A stretch of DNA of 64,000 nucleotides from Erigeron canadensis (Eukaryota; Streptophyta; Magnoliopsida; Asterales; Asteraceae): contig NC_057768.1 in assembly GCF_010389155.1 (NCBI RefSeq), positions 50,032,101 to 50,096,100 of the forward strand, given 5' to 3'. The position numbers were made by a program, and so were the translations under genes. Position 1 is the stretch's first letter. Each line of letters opens with the position of its first letter. The notes beneath the pieces were generated by a model, which saw nothing but the letters and a program-made list of their open reading frames with translations, did not search any database and was not told where the DNA came from. This document shows, one piece after another, positions 45,653 to 57,540 of this stretch.

Positions 45653-47062
45653 ATGGCTGTTTTACTATTTATAAGTTATCTATTCTTATTAACATCAGCA
45701 GCAGCAGTTGTATCATCGAAGAAGTTAGTTATGATGTATCCACTAAGTCATTCCTTATCTAGGAATTCAGAATTATTATTATTTAACACATCGCTTCTCC
45801 TGAAATCCACAAGTAGCCGCTCGGCCGCCCGTTTCAACAACAAAAGGCAGCAGCAGCGTCGTGGTGCAGCAGCAGTGGCTCTTTCTCCGGGGAGTGATTA
45901 CACCATGCCCTTGTCACTTGGAGGAAGAGTGGAGGTTAGTGTTTATATGGATACAGGAAGTGACATCGTCTGGGTTCCCTGTTCATCAGGGAGTAATTTT
46001 ACTTGCATTCTGTGTGAAGGTAAAACCCACCTATCTGCTCATCATAACTTATCTGCCACTGCTTCCCCTGTTTCATGCCAGTCACGTGCTTGCTCTGATG
46101 TCCACTCTTCTATCCCGACTTCGGACCTCTGTGCCATGGCTCGATGCCCCTTGGAATCTATTGAGATGTCTGAATGTGACGACTCATGCCCTGCCTTTTA
46201 TTATGCTTACGGCGATGGAAGCTTCGTTGCCCGTCTTTACAAAGACACACTCCAAATGTCTTCTTTGATCATCATAAAGAATTTCACGTTTGGTTGTGCC
46301 CATGAAGCACTAGGGGAGCCCGTTGGGGTTGCTGGCTTTGGCAGGGGACCTCTGTCTTTACCCGCTCAGCTGCATCATAATCAATTCTCTTATTGCTTGA
46401 CTTCCCACTCTTTTGATTCGCACCATGTCCGACAACCCAGCCCACTCATCTTAGGCCGTCGTTTTGGCAATAATAGTGACTTGGCCTACACTCCCATGCT
46501 TGAAAACATAAAACGTCCTTACTATTATTACGTTGGGTTAGAAGCAATCACGGTTGGTAACAAGCGTATACCAGCCCCCGAAAATATGAAGAGGATTGAC
46601 AGACAAGGAGACGGTGGTATGGTGGTTGATTCAGGTACCACTTACACTATGTTGCCTCCACAGTTATATAACTCGGTTGTATCCCAGTTTCTCAACACCT
46701 TCAAACGGGCTGCCTCTGTTGAAGACAGGACTGGGCTTAGCCCGTGTTACTACCTACCGCCCAAGCCCAACAAAGTCGTAATACCACAACTGGTGCTGCA
46801 TTTTGTGGGGAATACAAGTGTGGCGATGCCAAGCAGGAATTACTTCTACCAGTTTACAGACCATCATCATCAGAATAAGGCTGTGGGTTGTATGATGTTA
46901 ATGAACGCTGGTTTTTTTCCAGATAGTGATGGGCCCGGGCCAGCTGGGTTGCTAGGGAACTACCAGCAACAAGGACTGGAAGTGGTTTATGATTTGTTGA
47001 ACAAACGAATCGGCTTTGCTAACAGGAAATGCGCCTCTTTGTGGGAAACCTTGCAGCATTAG
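45653..47062 (+). CDS. Aspartyl protease, nepenthesin-like (At4g16563 type)
   Basis: Pepsin-fold endopeptidase (family A1), secreted to the cell wall or vacuole. Single exon, 469 aa, close to the family length. Signal peptide at 1-22 (hydrophobic core LLFISYLFLLTSAAAVV), short prosegment, then the first catalytic DTGSD at Asp100 and the second DSGTT at Asp326, with the flap tyrosine region YAYGDGS (~179). Cys-rich insert CILCEGKTHLS...CQSRACSDVHSS matches the nepenthesin-type insertion. SHSFDSHHVRQPSPLILGR, GNYQQQGLEVVYDLLNKRIGFA and the final CASLWETL follow Arabidopsis At4g16563 almost word for word. Compared with it, the acidic loop after LILGR is short. All catalytic motifs are intact; likely functional. 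Specific substrate unknown. Confidence 0.93.
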   Translation: MAVLLFISYLFLLTSAAAVVSSKKLVMMYPLSHSLSRNSELLLFNTSLLLKSTSSRSAARFNNKRQQQRRGAAAVALSPGSDYTMPLSLGGRVEVSVYMDTGSDIVWVPCSSGSNFTCILCEGKTHLSAHHNLSATASPVSCQSRACSDVHSSIPTSDLCAMARCPLESIEMSECDDSCPAFYYAYGDGSFVARLYKDTLQMSSLIIIKNFTFGCAHEALGEPVGVAGFGRGPLSLPAQLHHNQFSYCLTSHSFDSHHVRQPSPLILGRRFGNNSDLAYTPMLENIKRPYYYYVGLEAITVGNKRIPAPENMKRIDRQGDGGMVVDSGTTYTMLPPQLYNSVVSQFLNTFKRAASVEDRTGLSPCYYLPPKPNKVVIPQLVLHFVGNTSVAMPSRNYFYQFTDHHHQNKAVGCMMLMNAGFFPDSDGPGPAGLLGNYQQQGLEVVYDLLNKRIGFANRKCASLWETLQH

Positions 47063-47193
47063 TTAATTAATTACAACCAACCAACCAAACGCGCTTTTGG
47101 CTTTGACTTTCTTTTGGGGTTTCCGTAAAGTTGACCCGCCCGCTCGTGCGGATTATTTAACACTCGTATTATATTGTGGAAAGTTGTAAATGA

Positions 47194-47199
47194 AATAAA
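47194..47199 (+). terminator. Possible poly(A) signal of aspartyl protease
   Basis: AATAAA 132 bases after the stop codon, followed by GT-rich sequence. Placement is typical; not proven. Confidence 0.45.
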
Positions 47200-47853
47200 T
47201 GTATGGGCTGCCTGCCTTGCTTTGTCACCTGCCACGCCTCCCATTTTCTGTAAAATTACTTCCGTATGTTCGTATAAATAAAACTAGTTTTCTCGCCCCG
47301 GAAAAAAATGACGAAATGTAAAATTTGAAACGTGAAAAAAATCAGTGATACATACCTAAAATTAAACGAAGAATATAAAGTGGTTCAAAAAACAATTTAA
47401 AAAAAAACACGTGATAGTTTTATTTGATTATCAAGTCGTTGGCCATGCAAATGTCAAATGTTTTTTATTCAAAAGAATTCTTGAAAAGTCTTACAAGTTA
47501 ATATATATTGATAAATGAATAAAAAACAATGAAATGTAAACGTTGGGGAAAAGTATTAGAAAAAATGTGAAAACAAAAAAATTAAAGAGACATTCTTTTA
47601 GCTAGGTAGTGCTACGTTGACCAGAGAGAACATTTATTAGGTTTTTTAATGTAATAGACCCTGATAAAAATGATTGCAAATTAACATACTACTACATGAA
47701 AGGCTAAAAAGATATCCGTAAAATACGCACGTTTAATGTTAGTGAGAATAATTATAAAATGAATTTAAAAAAAAAAGGAGGTTGGCTGGTATGCAGCAAC
47801 CTGCTTGCTTGCTTCATTGTACATAAGGTCGTCCTTAATTGTATATATATTAA
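47200..47853. other. AT-rich intergenic
   Basis: No gene or transposon end recognised. Confidence 0.3.
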
Positions 47854-48143
47854 GGTCATGTTTGGTTCGCAGATTCTGATGAAATTTAATGGAATTAGAA
47901 TTGAATTTCATTCTTTAGTGCGTTTGGTTGCCAATGATGAAGGAATATCATTCCGTTGGAATGTCAACATTCTCTCATTTGATGGAATCTCATTCCATGG
48001 GGATGGGGGAAGGAATCTCATTCCGTCTCTCCCTTAAATCTTCAAAAAATGAAAAACATTTCATCAAATTCTATTCCATCAGATTCCAATTCTTTCAATA
48101 GATTCCATTCCATCAAAAAACATTTCATGAACCAAACGCGCCC
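47854..48143. mobile_element. Tourist-like MITE
   Basis: 290 bp with inverted ends (GGTCATGTTTGGTTC and, in reverse, GGGCGCGTTTGGTTC) and TAA on both sides (47851-47853, 48144-48146), the TTA/TAA target of PIF/Harbinger derivatives. The interior is made of ATGGAAT/ATTCCAT words and would fold into a long hairpin. Confidence 0.75.
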
Positions 48144-48349
48144 TAACTGTTCATTTAGATATACCTTTTTTTTCCTGTTAAATTTATATAACAACTATTA
48201 AATTATATTTTTTAACATATTTTTATATTTAGAATATTTTTAAATATTTTAAATTAAAAATAAAACCATTGTAATTTTAATATGAGAACTAGCTCATTTG
48301 CTAGATCTTTATTTATATGTAATAAATAACATTAGTACCCAATTCTTTA

Positions 48350-48500
48350 TAAAAATATTTTAATTTAGCTAAATTTATTTGAAATTTCACAATAAGATTT
48401 ATTAAAATTGCAATGAGATTTAAAAGATCACAATAAGATTTCGCAAAATCGCATGAGATATCACAAAATCGCATTGAGATTTTGGTACAAATCGTAACAG
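48350..48500 (+). repeat. Repeat family with CACAATAAGATTT units
   Basis: Repeats of TCACAATAAGATTT, AAATTGCAATGAGATTT, CGCAAAATCGCATGAGAT and ACAAAATCGCATTGAGAT in 110 bases. Same family as 29085-29290 in opposite orientation; both are next to TTTAGCTAAATTTAT. Confidence 0.6.
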
Positions 48501-48789
48501 TCAAATGTTTTTAGTATTTTAGGATGTGTGTGTTGTTTTAATAATTATATTAGGAGTGTTTGAAAAGACTCGATCCGAAAACGTAATTTTTTTTTTATAA
48601 TCCAGATGAACTAATGATAACCTATATGAACAAGCATAACCCAGGTTAAGAAAACCACAACCTATAAGAGCGAGACTACATAACCCATATGAGCATACCA
48701 AATTAGCCAAATCAGTTTACTGACTCAAACAAAACAAAATCCCGAAACCAAACCTTTCAAAAGCATCCATTAACTAAAGTGTACATTTT

Positions 48790-49763
48790 AACATGAGTAT
48801 GAAAATGTTTTTATAGTACCAGAGACCCAGTATGGTGGTACCAGATAGGAGGTCTTGAAGCTCTAAAGAAGAAAAGAGGAATAGTTCTTTGCCAAAAGAG
48901 CCCAGCTGAAACAAAACTTCAATGAAGGCGGAGATCGCTACCTCGAATCTAGAATGCTAAGGCAAATGCCTGAAGAGATTCTGTCTGTTAGAGTTTATGG
49001 CGCCAAGAAAGGAGGGATAAATGTTCCCTTGGAAAGGCAAGGAGTGAGCAAAGTGCTATTAGAAGGTGTTGCCAAAAATTCCTTTGGGCCAAATGAATAG
49101 ATCAAAGTTTATAAGCCTATCAAGGACAAGAGGGCTGATAGTTATAAGCCACTGATCACCATGGCAGGCGAGTAGATAAAGAGAGTTTTCAGCGCTGCCA
49201 GACATCCATTCCCAGCTCCTCCTCCACCTCCACCAGCGAGGTTTCCAGCTAAGAGGCCAACAACCACCACTTACTCTTCTCAGCTTCCTTCTTCTCTCAG
49301 AGCAGTTCCCATTTTAGATATTGAAGATGAACCAATTCTAAATCTAAAAAAGCCTCCAATGGTTTCATTCAGAGAGGGTGCTAATGATCAAAGACATGGA
49401 GGGTTATGTTTTTACAACATTCATGGACATGAACTCTTCTTCAGAATTGATGATATTGGGAAAGCATACCCTGGCTATCTTGTCAAAATAAGAAAGTATT
49501 GTATCAAGACTACCAATAATCTAGATTTCATAAAGATGATTGACCAAGAACTGTTAAAGCCAAAAAGACAAAAAAAGATGAAGCTTTCATCAAGGCCAAG
49601 CAAGAATCGCAATGGGATTAAGTAGTTCTTGTTATATTTGTAATTTTGTTTCTTGTAAATTTTCTATCTTATATAAAGTCAACATCCCACCACTTCACTT
49701 GTATTACTTGTAAGTTCAAGTACTTTTTACCCAACAATGTCTCCTCAACAAATAGGGGGGGAT
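48790..49763 (+). pseudogene. 3' part of LTR retroelement: ORF of unknown family
   Basis: A reading frame from about 48920 with internal stops gives a hydrophilic protein tail (RMLRQMPEEILSVRVYG, Pro-rich PAPPPPPPARFPAKRP, then VSFREGANDQRHGG to the stop at 49625). I do not recognise the domain. It is placed as retroelement-derived because 140 bases later a purine tract AATAGGGGGGGA (49751-49762) is followed by TG-starting LTR-like DNA. Plants' SIRE-type copia and Athila elements carry an extra ORF at this position. It has TAG codons near 49097 and 49174. Confidence 0.45.
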
Positions 49764-50404
49764 TGTTGAGTCATGGATTCACCGAGGAGACTCAGTGTTG
49801 ATTGTTGCCAATAACTCCTCAACGATGACCAATATCTTCAGAGTTAAGGATAAGTTCAATGACTCACCACCAAGTTTTGTAAGTCAAATATTGACGGCAA
49901 AAGGAAGATAAGAAGAATGGTCCCAAAATGAAGACATGTGACCTTGTAACGAAATGGTACCTTGGAGCTTCTCTCTCACACCCAATTTGGAAACAAATAA
50001 GATGGAGACAGAGATGCCTACGTACCAGTTTACACACCAATAGATGATCGACAACCTTTCTAGTGTTAAAATTATATGTGTTGTCATGTGTTTCCTTCTC
50101 TCTCTATATATAAGACATCACTTGACCTAGCCATTAGTTGGTTGGTGTGTCCACAATACTTAGTGTGTGTGTTCTTATATTTGTTGTAATATTGTTAAGT
50201 TTTATGTGTGTCAAAAACTTAACATTTATTTCTCTTTTCTTTCTTAAAATTTGACCGTATATTCACTATTTAATCAATAAAGTTATAAAACTTATGATTA
50301 AACTTGTTTACATTCTAATTCTTTTATCTTTAAAGTAATTTACATTAGTTACGTTGTTAATTACATAAACTTGACTTTCATATACAATTCATTCTTTTCT
50401 AACA
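49764..50404 (+). repeat. 3' LTR of LTR retroelement
   Basis: Starts TGTTGAGTCATGG right after the polypurine tract; contains the TATA-like CTCTATATATAAGACATC at about 50100-50117 and probably ends at TTCTAACA (50404; an alternative end is 50442). No 5' LTR is seen in the window, so the element is truncated on the left. Confidence 0.55.
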
Positions 50405-50466
50405 TTATTTCATTATATCAATAATATCATTATTTTCTAACATAAACATTAATAGCCAAACACATT

Positions 50467-50524
50467 TGGTCATTTGAATGGGTTAGTTAACCATATGGTC
50501 ATTTGAATGGGTTAGTTAACCATA
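50467..50524 (+). repeat. 29-bp tandem duplication
   Basis: TGGTCATTTGAATGGGTTAG plus the next 9 bases, twice in a row, containing GTTAACC. Confidence 0.9.
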
Positions 50525-52101
50525 GGGAAATTCTTATGAAAATGGTGCGATCAACATGCTACAACAATAATTAACCTAAATTAGTTAGGGTTCACAAATA
50601 TAATTTTGATAACCTAAGATCCCCAATTTTTCTCTCACACAAGAACCTTAATCTCACTACAAGAATTATAGGTTAAATTCTTATCTTAAATGGAGAAATT
50701 GGATTGAAAGGAGATGAAATTCACAAATTTCCTCTTTCTCTTCTTGCCTAAATCAATTCACCCAACCTTCTACACACCCAAACCCAATACTTTTATGAAT
50801 TTGCTTGAGATTATTGAATGATAGTTTTGATTTTTGATAAAAAAAAACAAAAAACAAAAAGAAGACATATACACTTAATTACTAGAAGATGTGAGAGGAC
50901 ATGAGTGGAGAAGGTTAGTGTTAGTGGAAAAGGATGAGTCATAAGAACAAGTTAGTTAACCTTTTTTCCTTTTAGCCACGTTTTCTTTTGAAAAATAAAG
51001 GGTATTATACTCGCTAGCAATAAGGTCCCACCTATTGTAACTCCATTTCTAAAATAAAAAGCTAGGAAATTATTTTAATGCTAAAAGTACAATAAAGGTT
51101 TATTTTAATTACCTTTTTGGGAATGAGGTGTTACAATGTGGATTTTAAAAAATTTTTGCCTGACTGTGTTAAAAGACAACGAAAACAAACATTATTTAAC
51201 CAAACCTAAAGGTAACGGTTTGTTCATTTATTAAAAATGTGTTATTGTATCCATAAGCAATAATTAAAGGAAATCCAAATGGCACCATTGCACCAACATA
51301 AATGTCAAACACTTTTACATAAGGACAATGTCATAAACATTTAAATATAATAAACAAAAGTCTATAAATGAGGCAATCATGGGTGACTAAGACAAGCTTT
51401 AAGATCATCTACACAAGTTTCACATCTTCTCACTTCTACCTGTTCACTAATGCTGGACTTGAGGGCACGACACCTTTTAAAAGAGCAAGTGTTAGTTAAA
51501 GAATTAGCTAAGTAATATAACGCACCATTAATAAAACATTTGTCTATTTAAACATTATAGAAAACCTGACACCCAAGTTGATGCAGTGCCGGCTTAAGCT
51601 TTTTGGGGGCCTTAAACGAGATTCCAAGTCCCAGTGCAATACTTTGATGTCTTTTTTTTGGTTTTTTTTTTGTTTTTTAACATTAAATAGTTTTATTTTT
51701 GAGCATCAAATGACTACTCTATTGAAAGAGCATCAAATTTTAGAAACATTTATAATTTTTATAATTTATCGATGTACTATTTTTGAGATAAAAGATTTTG
51801 AATGAATTAGAAGAATGATTTATGAAGGAGAGATAAAAAAAATGAGTGATTGAGATTTTAGGAGAGCAAAAAGGTATTATAGTTATTTTAGATAAATATA
51901 GATTAGATAGGAGGGGTATTTTGGAGAAATAAATATTGAAACTTAAAATAAATATTAAAGTTTTAAGTTCAATGTTGAAAATTTAAGTAAAATCTGTTTT
52001 ATGATATAATATAGATATAGATATAGATATATATAGTGGTTTTATTCTTATTCGTGTGATCCAATGTTATTTTTTTTAATTAGTGGTCATGTATACATCT
52101 A
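50525..52101. other. AT-rich intergenic
   Basis: No gene found. Around 51800-51840 a word set (TTTTGAATGA, GGAGAGATAAAAAAAATGAGTG) resembles part of the foldback arms at 31.6 kb. Confidence 0.3.
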
Positions 52102-52128
52102 CTAGATTATTGACCCGCGTAATACGCG
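52102..52128 (-). mobile_element. Helitron-like 3' terminus (minus)
   Basis: Reading on the minus strand: CGCGTATTACGCG hairpin, GGTCAATAATCTAG, then T. Its 5' end was not located because another Helitron starts only 13 bases away in the opposite direction. Confidence 0.5.
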
Positions 52129-52140
52129 AATATTCATATA

Positions 52141-53409
52141 TCTCTTATATAAATAAACAAAATTTTTATGACAACATTAAATTTTAAAAAATGTTTACAC
52201 GTCATTATTAGACTCATTCCTATTAATTATATCTTTATGATTATCTTGATTTATGACATCATCCTATTTAAGGTTTAAACTTAATTAATAATTTATGATT
52301 TTTTCTTTTCTAAGATTAAGTCTCATGTAATTGAAAATGTAAAATTTAATTTATTTTTTTAAACGACTTTCAAAATAATATCACCATACATTTTCGTCTT
52401 AATATTATCAATTAGTCCGAGTATATTAAATAAAAGACAATTGTTATGACATCGTCATTTTATAAAAATAGCTTATTTGTCATCTCTAAATTCTCCTATT
52501 TAAGGTTTAAACTCTTTAGTTAATTTATGATTTTTTCTTTTCCAAGCTTAAGTCTTATGTAAATTAAAATGTAATTATTTAATTTATTTTTTTTAAACGA
52601 CTTTCAAAATAATATCACCATATCTTTTCGTTTTAATATTATCAATTAGTCTGAGTATATTAAATAAAAGACAATTGTTATGACATCGTCATTCTATTAA
52701 AATAGCTTATTTGTCATCTCTAAATTCTTTCTTAAAGTTTAGGATTTTTTTTTTACTTATGATTGTAACAACACGATTTTATCATTTGAATTCACATCAA
52801 CAATGGCGTTTGGTTAGTGTGTGTTCTTGGTGTTTGTGTGTGTTTTGAAAGAGAATTTGGATCAATAGTGTGTTATTGATATGCCAAGTGTTATATGTTT
52901 TTGATTTCTAAGAGATTAAGGGTTATTTATAGTCTAAACAAACTAACAATGCTAATAATCACAATTAGCCCCTCAACTTTAGAAATCATCAACTCATGAC
53001 TTAACAACAAGTAAGTCCATAACTTAAATTACAATGTATCACTACTTTTGAATTTCTAACAATGATATACGTACTTTGCTTCTTTAAATTTATTTCATTT
53101 TTTGATATTTATAATGTACTTTTCTATAAAAAAAAAATATAAGTTTTTTATTTTCTTTTGAAAAATTTTATATTTTATACATTGTCTTTTAACTTTCAAT
53201 CATCTAAATAATTTTATTCTAAAAGACTATTAATTTATCCTCATATTATGCGGGTAAATAAGTTAATTATATTTATTCGACATATAAGGTATAATATTCC
53301 GAGGTTATGAGTATGGTTGAACTATCCCATATTTCTTAAACATTAACGTAACTTAATATTATAAAAGTTTTATTAACAAGTCCGGGTTAAACCAGGGTTA
53401 ATTAGCTAG
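52141..53409 (+). mobile_element. Helitron, family A
   Basis: Begins A|TCTCTTATATAAATAAAC and ends CCGGGTTAAACCAGGG hairpin, TTAATTAGCTAG|T. The start matches 53936 and 33188 (minus), the end matches 55013 and 32873 (minus), defining one family. The interior carries a 232-bp tandem duplication and no protein. Confidence 0.7.
52263..52735 (+). repeat. 232-bp tandem duplication inside Helitron
   Basis: Copies start at 52263 and 52495, each with CCTATTTAAGGTTTAAAC, CGACTTTCAAAATAATATCA and GACAATTGTTATGACATCG; about 85-90 percent alike. Confidence 0.85.
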
Positions 53410-53935
53410 TTAATAACATGTTATCATTTCATGACATCATATTATTTAATATAAATAAAAAAAAGTAATAAATATTTGATTTTATATATAAATATTTGAT
53501 TTTTACATAAGATGAGCTATTTGATTTTAAATAAGAAAAATCATATAGATATATTTTTTTAACATATTATTTATTCTTCAATTTCATATTAGTAGAAAAT
53601 ATTAATTTCATGTAATCAAAATTCAGGGTTAAGTTTGGAACTTAAGATTATATACTAAGTCAACATTTATAATTTCATGGTATATAAAATACAAAGTCAA
53701 TATTAAAGCTATTTGATTCGGTGAAATTTGAAATTAACTTAGCCTTCAATTATATGTTATAAATACGTATATTATAGTTTCAGTTGATATATGCATAACA
53801 TAAAATCAAAACTTACAATTTAAATTTTATAGGTAAAGTTTATTCTTTTAAAACCTTTTCTAAATTTTTATATATACTTTTATTATAATATATTAATATT
53901 ATTTAAATACAGAAAGTTATATTTTGTTTAAGATA

Positions 53936-55013
53936 TCTCTTATATAAATAAAACCAAATTCTTATGACATCATGATTTTTTAAGCAATGCACACTTGTCA
54001 TTATTAGAATTCTTTATACCAATTATTTATTTTTTATTGTATTGATCTATGACATTATCTTTGTTTAAAGTTTAAGTCATTTTCTAATTATTTATTATTT
54101 ATAATTTATTATTTTTTTCTAGCCTATGTCTTATGTAAATTAAAATATTGTGATTATTTTATTTATGATTTATTTCACTTTTATTTTTGGTTATTTATGA
54201 TGTCATTTTTTCTAACAAAAAAAGTTTAATTTTTATTTTATAAAAACTCTAATAACTTATACATGGTCTTTTAAATTTCTGTCATCTACATATTTTTGTA
54301 ATAACAGTTATTAAATTAAGGTTAAGTCACCAGATGAACAATGTACTTTTTGTCATTTACATGGTTGCCCATTGAACTGGATTATTGATGTGTATCACCC
54401 ATATACTTTTCATTTTTTTTTACATGGTTGACCAACTGCTAACCTGATGACCTACTATAACAGGTTAATCTATATTTACATGGTTGCTTATTGAATTGGA
54501 TTACTAATGTACTTTCCCTCATTTACATAGTTACCAATTGAACTGGATTATTAGTATATATCACCAACATATTTTTCTATTTTTTACTTGGTTGACTAAA
54601 TGTTGACCTGATGACCTATTAAAATGTAAACATATCTACTATATGCTTGTACAGTTATATATAATATTATAATATGGTTACATAATAATCTCCTCTATTT
54701 CTATCCATTGATTCCAATTGTTGCTTTTATATTGCAAATTTTTATGGAAAATTGATGAAACATAAGGTATAATATTATGAAGTTATGAGTAATATACATA
54801 TTTTGTTGTTTACGCACACTAAATATATTTGATACAAAAATTTAAAGGTAGCTATATGCATTTTGCTTATCAAAACTATAAAATGTTTCACTTAATTATA
54901 ACATAGATATTTTAGTATATACCCAATCAATTTCGTCGCAACTCCAGTGGCGAATACATGTTTTTACAAAACTTTTATTAAAATGCACCGGTTGAACCCA
55001 TGTTATTAGCTAG
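53936..55013 (+). mobile_element. Helitron, family A, second copy
   Basis: Begins A|TCTCTTATATAAATAAAAC, followed like the 52141 copy by TTATGACATCATGATTTT, and ends TTATTAGCTAG|T with a decayed hairpin (ACCGGTTGAACCC). The interior includes a duplicated ~130-bp segment (54340-54620). No coding. Confidence 0.65.
54340..54620 (+). repeat. ~130-bp tandem duplication in Helitron cargo
   Basis: TTTACATGGTTGCCCATTGA...GGATTATTGATGT...GGTTGACCAACTG...CCTGATGACCTA is repeated as a diverged second unit starting near 54475. Confidence 0.75.
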
Positions 55014-57170
55014 TAAAGTAGAAAGACTAATGTTGTATTTGACCAATTTTAAATTCAATGATGAATCATCATTTTGATATTAACGTTGTAACTAAAATTC
55101 GAAATTCATCTAATGATCATTGTTAATTTAAGACTCTCTTATTTATAAATGATGTCATCTTTCACTTAAGTTTGAGTTAAGTCGACTTTAAACCCTTCAT
55201 ATTGTGGATTGTATGAACTATTTTATTCAAACCCTCTCTTCAATTATCGTTCAAAATTTTTGTGAAAAGTTTATTGTGATTTATTAAAAAATTTCAACTT
55301 TAATTAAAATATCTTGTAAGAGTTCACTCTACAATTTTTTAATTCTTTATTTTGATAGATTATAGTTCTTTAGCCCGAACGCAAAAACAATTTTCACTGT
55401 AATTCCTAACCATAATCGCTTATTCCTTTCGATTTCTTACTAAGCCATGGTTTGTTTGTTTCCTTCAACTATTTTGTTGCTATATTTGGTATTTTTGTAT
55501 TATTTTTTAATAAATTGTAGCGCATAATTTATGTGAATTTATATATAAATAAATTCTTTTTATTAGTTACAATTTTAAAAAAGTTTACCATTTAAACAAT
55601 AAGTGTATAGAGATATAATAAAATACAAATGATAGTAATAGATTGAAAAGAAAAAATGCATGATAATGATAGTAATAGATTAGAAAGAATTAGCGCACAA
55701 ATATACATTAAACAATAGCAATAATTATTATTATTAGTTTATCGTTTAAGTTTGAATCTACCTTTTGTCTAAACTATAAAGTAGAATAACTAAAATTGTG
55801 TTTGACCAATTATAAAGTCAATGATTATAACATCATTTTGATCTAAGCGAAGTAATTTATACCATTAATATCTTATCTTTTAAAATATCTCCACTACCCC
55901 TTTAGATAAATTACATTTACAACAATCTGCACCACTCGACATCGCCACCATCACCAATAATTGCGACATCACCACTTGTCGCTAACACTACCTAAACGCC
56001 GTCACAATCACCACCGCGACATCATGCAAGTACCGTGCTTTAAAAATGAAAACTCATCTAATGGTCATTGTTTCTCCATTGTATAATTTAAGATTCTCTT
56101 ATATATAGATGATGACATCTTTCACTTAAGTTTGAGTTAAGTTAATTTTAAGCCTTTCATATCTAAGAATTATATGAATTATTTTATTCAAACCCTTTCT
56201 TATTAACTATCATTCAAAATTTATGCTTTTTTGATTTTTTAAAAAACTATTTTAGTATATATTGTAGCACATAGTTTATGTGAAATTATGTTCAAGAAAA
56301 ATTATTTTGTTGGTTATTAATTTATTATTTTGAAAAACTTTACCGCTTAAACAATATATGTATAGAGATAATATATAATATAAAAATTAAAATACAAATA
56401 ATAGTATTAGATTGAAAAGAAACAATGCATGATCATGATAATGATACGTTCAAAAGAATTAGTTTTTTTCTCCGTGAATATACATTAAAAATAGCTATTA
56501 TTATTATTAGTTTATCTTTAAAGTTTGAATACCATATTCAAAATTGATGTTTGATAACAATAATAGAGCTATTAAAATTAGCTATGTTAACAAAAAGAGA
56601 AAAAAAATATAATTTAAAACTTTATGTTTAATATAAAATAGAGAGATACCTTACATTTTAGTGTTAGTTGTTAGATGCATAACATGTAGTAGTTAGAAAT
56701 AGTCATTTTTTTATATTAGCTGATTAAATTATTGATAGATAAAAATCATTATAAAAGTTCAATGCGCTTTATATTTTGTCTAAATAATTACGTAGAAGTT
56801 TTAATGTCGTGTTTGCTTAAAAATAAATTTGGTAATAATACAATTATTTTGATCTAAGGGTTGTAACTAAAAATTTGAACTCATCTAATTTTTGTTTCTT
56901 CATAAAAGAATTTAGCCTTAAAAAATTAAATAGTGATCATAATAATAATATATTACTTAACCAATGGCATATAAATTAAAATGTATTCATATTTCAACTG
57001 CATGATTACTGTTAACCGAAATTTAAATAACCATTAATGTAACTTCATGTATTCTAGTGGATTTATTCTTACCTGGTTAAATATTTGTCAACTTATGATA
57101 CTAAAAAAATTTAACATGTCATTAATTATATATGTTTCACGCGTATTACGGCGGTAATAATTTAGTTAAT
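55014..57170 (+). mobile_element. Stack of nested Helitron copies, family B
   Basis: The start-like block (TAAAGTAGAAxxACTAAxxTTGTxTTTGACCAATT, then ATCATTTTGAT) occurs at about 55014, 55768 and in weaker form 56780. Internal blocks repeat at 55110-55260 and 56045-56225 (TTTCACTTAAGTTTGAGTTAAGT) and at 55480-55755 and 56255-56540 (GTAGCxCATAxTTTATGTG). 55900-56040 is related to the Helitron tail at 12.64-12.98 kb. The outer 3' end may be GCGTATTACGGCGGTAATAATTTAG|T at 57141-57165. Confidence 0.5.
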
Positions 57171-57540
57171 ATTAATATTATTATCATTATTATTAATTTT
57201 ATGGCACATGAATTTGAAGGGAAGTTTACGTGTACATGTGTTGTTATACTAATTATTTACGGCCATGATTAATAATAATAATTATATATGGTATATAATT
57301 TAAAGGGGTTTTTTTGTCTAATCATATAAAGTATAACTATTAATATTGTCATTTAATAAAGTTGAAATAATTAAATTTGATCTAATGGTTATAAATCAAA
57401 GATGAAACTCATCAAAGATGAATTTAGGACCTTGTTATATATATATATATTGGTAGATGGTAGATGTTTATCTACCAATAAACTAAAACAGGATTGATAT
57501 ATTATTTACGCAACACTTGGCATGAGCCTTACGCGACACG
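57171..57540. other. AT-rich spacer left of Athila LTR
   Basis: A further weak family-B start (GTCTAATCATATAAAGTATAAC) near 57317; nothing coding. Confidence 0.35.
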
